DNA from: Anastatus disparis
Lineage: Eukaryota; Arthropoda; Insecta; Hymenoptera; Eupelmidae
Reading direction: 5' to 3'
Assembly: GCA_017163975.1 (NCBI GenBank)
Contig: JAFFSR010000239.1
Location: 3,844,001-3,908,000, forward strand
DNA: 64,000 nt
Below are positions 62,901-64,000 of this stretch, in pieces (within the stretch, counting starts at the first letter, position 1; each line of letters opens with the position of its first letter). The notes under the pieces are model-generated. The model saw only the letters and a list, made by a program, of their open reading frames with translations, was not told the origin of the DNA and did no database searches. The position numbers and the translations under genes were made by a program.

Positions 62901-63753
62901 AAATTTTCTCTTATTGTTAGATTCCATATGGAAATAATTTTTTTGATAACTGTTAGTAACTGATAAAAATGTGGTTATCGAAACATGAATATCAGTTATT
63001 CACATATATTTTCGGTTTTTTCTAATATTTCAATAGTTTTCATTTATTCGTGATTATTTTATAGTTATTTCAATTAATCAACATATTTTTAAAAAAGTTA
63101 TATCACATAAAGAAAATGAAAATTTTTTTTTCAATTTTAATAATTGTAAATAACTGTTATTAATGTCTGAATTTTGACATCTTTTAACAGTTACTAACGA
63201 TTGTTTACAAAAGTTATTTCCTAACGAAATTTATCTTATTTTTCACACTTTGCTGATTACAGCATCAATAATAAAAATTCTTGAAAAAAATTACCAATTA
63301 TAATACACGTTTAATTCATTAATGATTCCCGGAAATGTATATAAATCGATAAATAAAAATAAACAACATATCGCAAAGTTAATATAATAAACCACATACC
63401 AGTTCGACACAACTCCGAAACTTAATTAGAAACATCTGTAGCGAATATGGCAAACTCTCTTTAATTCAATAACGTATCTCTGTTCTATCCCACACACACG
63501 AAAATTTTTAAAACTTCAAAAGCACATTTGCACGAGGAGTGATGTCGATAATTGGTTAATGAACAAAGTTATAACTTATAAATAATACGCATATAAATTG
63601 TATCTATTTTTTTTTCTAGATGAAACGCTCGCTGCTCAGTTAAAGGCCGCTAGTCGACAAAACAATCATCGTGAACTTAATGAAAAGTTGAGTATTGAGA
63701 AAAGTTTTGTGATTAAACGTAACGCGTGTGAAAAATGTATTCATTCAAAATAA
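21621..63753 (+). CDS. complete four-pass membrane protein, pasiflora/DUF4728-like (8 coding exons, 301 aa)
   Basis: Coding exons are 21621-21695, 30730-30850, 31441-31526, 40590-40685, 50449-50511, 51877-51960, 61461-61707 and 63620-63753. Every junction has GT-AG and matching phase, and the spliced frame is open to TAA. The N terminus has a CCCW cluster, which may be acylated. Predicted membrane segments are ~16-38, ~71-93, ~101-127 and ~133-156. The TM1-TM2 loop carries an N-glycosylation sequon (N49-S-S). SQYQEYAAGRGT (156-167) follows TM4, and a Ser/Thr-rich hydrophilic tail (176-301) ends the protein. Four passes, a short N terminus and the SQYQEY..GRG motif resemble insect DUF4728 proteins, which include the Drosophila septate-junction proteins pasiflora1/2. 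The family call is from memory, so a junctional role is inference. The long tail is unusual among relatives I recall. Confidence 0.8.
23117..23317 (+). mobile_element. tRNA-derived SINE, family A
   Basis: TCAATGGCTCATTCGGTAAAG and GAGTTCGAATCCCGCTCTCG head, followed by the family body ending AGCGACGTTAAGTAAAATT. Confidence 0.85.
23495..23793. mobile_element. piggyBac-like MITE with TTAA target duplication
   Basis: The ends CCCTTTCAGAAC and GTTCTGAAAGGG are exact 12-bp inverted repeats flanked on both sides by TTAA (23491-23494, 23794-23797). The 299-bp interior has no frame. TTAA duplication plus a CCC start is the piggyBac superfamily pattern. Confidence 0.8.
24435..25087. mobile_element. 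decayed fold-back MITE, TNA family
   Basis: The left arm GCGCATTGCATTTGG...AGATTTTCTTCTAG and right arm TAGAAGAAAAT...CGCAAATGCAG...CGTTG match the ends of the 50768-51444 element. The middle has AAAGCTCAATTTTT like its relatives. Flanking trinucleotides are TGA and TAA, no longer identical. Confidence 0.6.
25859..25932. repeat. 74-base hairpin
   Basis: ACCTTTAGAAGGCGGAGATG pairs with CATCCCCGCCTTCCAAAGGT around a ~30-base loop, with a few mismatches. It is GC-rich in an AT-rich intron. It could be a tiny MITE or a structured RNA. Confidence 0.6.
26905..26965. repeat. (AC)n microsatellite
   Basis: About 30 uninterrupted AC units. It generates an artefactual Cys/Val frame on the minus strand. 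Confidence 0.95.
27314..27346. repeat. perfect 14-bp stem hairpin
   Basis: CATTACACTTTGTA, five-base loop TGTAG, TACAAAGTGTAATG. Confidence 0.8.
27487..27676 (-). mobile_element. tRNA-derived SINE, family A, minus strand
   Basis: The complement carries GAGTTCGAATCCCGCTCTC and the tail; on the plus strand it starts TTAACGTCGCTGTATTTATGC and ends at the tRNA-like head near TCAGTAGCTC (complement). Confidence 0.8.
30730..30850 (+). CDS. tetraspan gene, coding exon 2
   Basis: Acceptor TGTTCTCTAG (30720-30729), phase 0 entry. Reads LYYSMLAVNIATVLQEES, completing TM1, then the loop with GNSS. Donor GTAAGT at 30851, phase 1. The ATG inside this exon is internal, not the start. Confidence 0.8.
30851..31440 (+). 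other. intron 2 of the tetraspan gene (590 bp)
   Basis: AT-rich, with pyrimidine-rich sequence after the donor and TGTTTTCCAG at the 3' end. Nothing else seen. Confidence 0.6.
31441..31526 (+). CDS. tetraspan gene, coding exon 3
   Basis: Acceptor TGTTTTCCAG (31431-31440). The split codon G|TT gives Val, then TLRFNIALLVCSSCGVICC and LLLLYGLFK form TM2, rich in Cys. Donor GTGATT at 31527, phase 0. Confidence 0.8.
35392..35784 (+). mobile_element. second, longer tRNA-derived SINE (family B)
   Basis: The head has box A-like TGGCGTAACCGGCTAAGGC and box B GGGTTCGATTCCCGG. It is followed by a ~300-base GC-richer body (ATATCCTGGCGTAGG, GTTTTCCCTACGTCACAGGC, GGAACCGGCAGTCCG) ending AAGGTGCCCTA. It contrasts with the AT-rich intron and shares nothing with family A beyond the tRNA-like promoter. 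Confidence 0.7.
37178..37342 (+). CDS. possible two-exon micro-ORF (speculative)
   Basis: ATG at 37178 gives MNVLSLGVLILSIVKETTRE up to a GTAAGT donor (~37240). A 60-70-base intron ends CTCTCCGGTTACAG (37303), and the joined frame adds RIIVVALCYTLF and a stop. It has a hydrophobic, signal-like start and locally raised GC, but the product is only about 33 residues. It could equally be chance. Confidence 0.15.
37628..37652. repeat. perfect short hairpin
   Basis: AAAAATCTGA and TCAGATTTTT flank TCTTG; it lies 20 bases past the stop of the nested minus-strand gene, so it would sit in that gene's 3' UTR. Confidence 0.7.
37673..38014 (-). CDS. nested gene, 113-aa protein of unknown function with two TQT motifs
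   Basis: A single open coding exon on the minus strand inside intron 3 of the tetraspan gene, with much higher GC and balanced amino acid use. It starts MSSQEYQLTAEDHRRLAMAK, continues with a proline patch IPLPPLF (42-48) and ends in a basic tail (LELKLRNKKE). KGTQT (57-61) and HTQTQ (73-77) resemble the TQT anchor bound by dynein light chain LC8; two in tandem is the usual arrangement in LC8 clients. A minus-strand acceptor TTTAACAG lies 16 bases before the ATG, so an untranslated upstream exon is likely. No membrane segment or signal peptide. I do not recognise the family; a cytoskeletal or ciliary role is a guess from the TQT motifs. Confidence 0.75.
   Translation of the reverse strand: MSSQEYQLTAEDHRRLAMAKEYAAAVTADYQRSSAGTDAKYIPLPPLFDEKVKSESKGTQTTPPRTKRFKEQHTQTQKLYPLRLSENLAQRLKVETRPQLNSFLELKLRNKKE
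40590..40685 (+). CDS. tetraspan gene, coding exon 4
   Basis: Acceptor ATTTTACAG (40581-40589). Reads DEKLFLLPWIVVVIICC, then IVDISHLIYLFFFVM, forming TM3 with an internal Asp. Donor GTAAGA at 40686, phase 0. Confidence 0.85.
41405..42242. mobile_element. fold-back MITE, TNA family, TCA target duplication
   Basis: Left end AAAAAGAGTGCATTGTATTTG and right end CAAATGCAGTGAACTTTCCTTG are related to CAAGGAGAGTGCATTGC, the family terminus. TCA flanks both ends (41402-41404, 42243-42245). The 838-bp interior has complementary blocks but is more diverged than the 50768 copy. Confidence 0.75.
46905..46979 (+). other. GC-richer patch with a 22-codon frame
   Basis: Around ATGGACTTCGATAAAG the sequence reads MDFDKVLWGPEVAPNGVR and stops shortly after. 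Composition is unlike the flanks. No splice sites were found at the edges, so it is not called a gene. Confidence 0.2.
48650..49215. repeat. degenerate AT low-complexity region
   Basis: Repeated variations of AAAAATTTTTA, AAAGTTT and TTTTATAAA with weak internal complementarity. It may be an eroded fold-back element. Confidence 0.4.
50449..50511 (+). CDS. tetraspan gene, coding exon 5
   Basis: Acceptor TTATTCCAG (50440-50448). Encodes 21 residues, IIFKPSTAAIIVFDFFLLCL plus N, beginning TM4. Donor GTAAGT at 50512, phase 0. Confidence 0.8.
50512..51876 (+). other. intron 5 of the tetraspan gene (1.4 kb)
   Basis: Half of it is the fold-back MITE at 50768-51444. The rest is AT-rich. Confidence 0.6.
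50768..51444. mobile_element. 677-bp fold-back MITE, TNA family, best-preserved copy
   Basis: Termini CAAGGAGAGTGCATTGCATT and complement, TGA on both sides (50765-50767, 51445-51447). The arms are nearly perfect inverted repeats of about 300 bases around an AT-rich centre containing ATGCATAGAAAATAAATG. No frame. The near identity of the arms suggests recent activity or gene conversion. Confidence 0.9.
51877..51960 (+). CDS. tetraspan gene, coding exon 6
   Basis: Acceptor TTTTTCAG (51869-51876). Reads MYSVACVISQYQEYAAGRGT then ANDDCSHR, closing TM4 and carrying the SQYQEY signature. Donor GTAGGT at 51961, phase 0. If unspliced, the frame stays open for a further 30 or so codons before a stop near 52050, so an alternative truncated tail is possible. 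Confidence 0.85.
52168..52380. repeat. CAGTG..TTTGTGTTAAAAT repeat, copy 1
   Basis: Starts CAGTGGAAAAAAATTTGTAA and alternates TTTTAACACA, TTTTTTTGTGTTAAAATTT and AATTTACAAATTT. It is related, in inverse orientation, to 55310-55512 (TTTTTTACAGTGG end). It looks like an AT-rich MITE family. Confidence 0.5.
54051..54252 (+). mobile_element. tRNA-derived SINE, family A
   Basis: A well-preserved head (TAGCTCAGTCAGTAGAGCG, GAGTTCGAATCCCGCTCTC) with the full body and tail, just 20 bp from the fold-back element at 54273. Confidence 0.85.
54467..54637. mobile_element. 171-bp fold-back MITE nested in another MITE, TA target duplication
   Basis: CCCTGGAAGAAAATTGACCA and its complement, followed inward by GGTCAAC/GTTGACC and ATCTAGAAATT/AATTTCTAGAT. 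TA flanks both ends, a mariner/Tc1-like duplication. A partial relative lies at 283-341. Confidence 0.8.
54655..54694. repeat. 40-base nested palindrome
   Basis: CATGTGAGATCTCATGTGA, ATTC, then TCATATGAGATCTCATG: a palindrome whose arms each contain the palindrome TGAGATCTCA. Confidence 0.75.
54921..55281. mobile_element. 361-bp fold-back MITE
   Basis: ATATTGGCATTACAACTCGC and its complement form the ends, and CAGAAACCTATGGAGAATAT pairs with ATATTCTCCATAGGTTTCTG further in. The arms are interrupted by a (TA)n tract on the left. A target duplication is not obvious because the flanks are also AATAAT/ATTATT complementary. Confidence 0.8.
55310..55512. repeat. CAGTG..TTTGTGTTAAAAT repeat, copy 2
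   Basis: Multiple ACAAAAATTTTTGTGTT-type units, ending ACACAAAATTTTTTACAGTGG. See 52168-52380. Confidence 0.5.
55750..56360. other. GC-richer island without a long reading frame, possible noncoding RNA
   Basis: By eye GC rises to roughly 45% against about 25% around it, for 600 bases (for example GAGCCCGCGTTGCAAGC, GAGAAGCACGGAGCGGC, CCTGAGCAGCCCTAGCAG). Stops occur in all frames I followed. It matches none of the structured RNAs I can recall (no RNase P, SRP or U-snRNA landmarks), and no inverted termini are evident. Confidence 0.4.
56481..56851. mobile_element. 371-bp fold-back MITE
   Basis: Ends TACACTTTAAAAAAAATACA and complement of TGTATGACTTATTTAACAGTGTG. Inner pairs are ATAAATTTAA/TTAAATTTAT, AATTAATGTTTATTAA/TTAATAAATATTAATT and TGCATGAAAATTAGTACATTTAA with its complement. 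Arms about 160 bases. Confidence 0.75.
59713..59908 (-). mobile_element. tRNA-derived SINE, family A, minus strand
   Basis: The plus strand shows the complement: TTAACTTCGCTATATATTATG, GAAAGCACATGTAACGTACAG, GAGAGCGGGATTCGAACTC. Confidence 0.85.
60803..61012 (+). mobile_element. tRNA-derived SINE, family A
   Basis: GGTCGTCGGTGGCTCATTCGG head, GAGTTCGAATCCCGCTCTCG, the family body, and an AAATAAATTTAAATAAATAAA tail. Confidence 0.85.
61461..61707 (+). CDS. tetraspan gene, coding exon 7
   Basis: Acceptor CGTTTAGCAG (61451-61460). Encodes 82 residues of cytosolic tail, rich in Thr, Ser and Pro with basic patches (SSRRSAPTNN, TPSQSPTALP, SVSRKHVQFIP). Local GC is far above the flanks. Donor GTTGGT at 61708, phase 1. 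Confidence 0.8.
61708..63619 (+). other. intron 7 of the tetraspan gene (1.9 kb)
   Basis: AT-rich. The only exon-like element is a candidate alternative exon at ~61878 (separate entry). Confidence 0.55.
61878..61987 (+). CDS. candidate alternative terminal exon of the tetraspan gene
   Basis: An acceptor TTTGCAAAGCAG ends at 61877. Entered from exon 7 (phase 1), the frame reads DEGIDDGIMCGVKKIR and continues to a stop at 61985-61987. GC is raised only for the first ~30 bases (ACGAAGGGATCGACGATGGG), after which the frame is typical AT-rich sequence. A GTAAAA donor-like site follows GGG, but splicing from it to exon 8 would shift the frame and stop early. Confidence 0.25.
63620..63753 (+). CDS. 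tetraspan gene, terminal coding exon 8
   Basis: Acceptor TTTTTCTAG (63611-63619). The split codon G|AT gives Asp, then ETLAAQLKAASRQNN, HRELNEKLSIEKSF and ACEKCIHSK with TAA at 63751-63753. LAAQLKAASRQN looks like a short amphipathic helix. Confidence 0.8.
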
Positions 63754-63832
63754 TGAAAATTTAGTTGATAAGAACAAAATATTTGAATTCAAATTTTAAG
63801 AACGTGTTTTAAGAATATTAAACAATGAGTGT

Positions 63833-63945
63833 AATAAATTTTATAAATTATTAAGACGTAAGGAAAATTTTTGACTTTACGTTGATTGAAAATTCGTAAA
63901 AGAGGACAGTATCAAGTATCATTTATATAAACTTTTAAGAATAAA
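63833..63945 (+). promoter_or_regulatory. polyadenylation signals of the tetraspan gene
   Basis: AATAAA occurs at 63833-63838 and 63940-63945, 80 and 187 bases after the stop. Another AATAAA-like hexamer lies at the very end of the window. Confidence 0.5.
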
Positions 63946-64000
63946 TGTTTTTTTGTCAATCAATATTTTATGGAATCTCAAAGATTTCGAAATAAATATT

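Noticed and set aside
1..64000. CRISPR arrays, bacterial operons, rRNA genes
   Set aside because: No regularly spaced repeats, ribosome binding sites or rRNA landmarks; the sequence is eukaryotic.

Overview
The window is very AT-rich (by eye about three quarters A+T). It has spliced genes with GT-AG introns of up to about 9.8 kb, tRNA-derived SINEs, many fold-back MITEs and no bacterial-type operons. The protein families (an insect-type tetraspan protein and type I fatty acid synthase fragments) point to an insect. A hymenopteran such as a parasitoid wasp is my best guess, from base composition and repeat style only.

Layout. (1) 1-5979: the last two coding exons (437-483 and 5592-5979, + strand) of a gene that starts upstream of the window; it has an acidic tail ending in a distinctive HLDLKFYHSPLW. 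(2) 7583-12763: a decayed fatty acid synthase (FAS) locus. Minus-strand remnants are collinear with a FAS gene: KS (11686-11868), KS end (~11341-11450), acyltransferase start (10948-11097), acyltransferase active-site block (9698-~9850) and ACP (~7990-8118). Several have an adjacent inverted plus-strand partner, so the locus folds into a series of hairpins. Two copies of one ~665-bp fold-back MITE sit beside the two copies of the same FAS exon. (3) 12764-21620: intergenic sequence with SINEs, a 108-bp tandem duplication, a dispersed ~220-bp duplication, perfect small hairpins and one possible small gene (13743-13994, -). (4) 21621-63753: one complete eight-coding-exon gene on the + strand, encoding a 301-residue four-pass membrane protein that resembles the insect pasiflora/DUF4728 family. 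All exon junctions agree in phase. Its 42-kb span is almost all intron. A separate minus-strand gene of 113 codons (37673-38014) is nested in intron 3.

The introns hold most of the repeats. There are eight copies of one tRNA-derived SINE in the window, one copy of a second, longer SINE, a family of long fold-back elements with 3-bp TNA target duplications, a piggyBac-like MITE with TTAA duplications, several other fold-back elements (one nested in another), an (AC)n microsatellite, and a ~600-bp GC-richer island with no reading frame (55750-56360).

Most interesting: the serial FAS-derived hairpins, which could be a hairpin-RNA (endo-siRNA) locus or simply a scrambled pseudogene, and the complete tetraspan gene, which no single open reading frame reveals. 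All protein identifications rest on motif recall and manual translation; no database search was possible.
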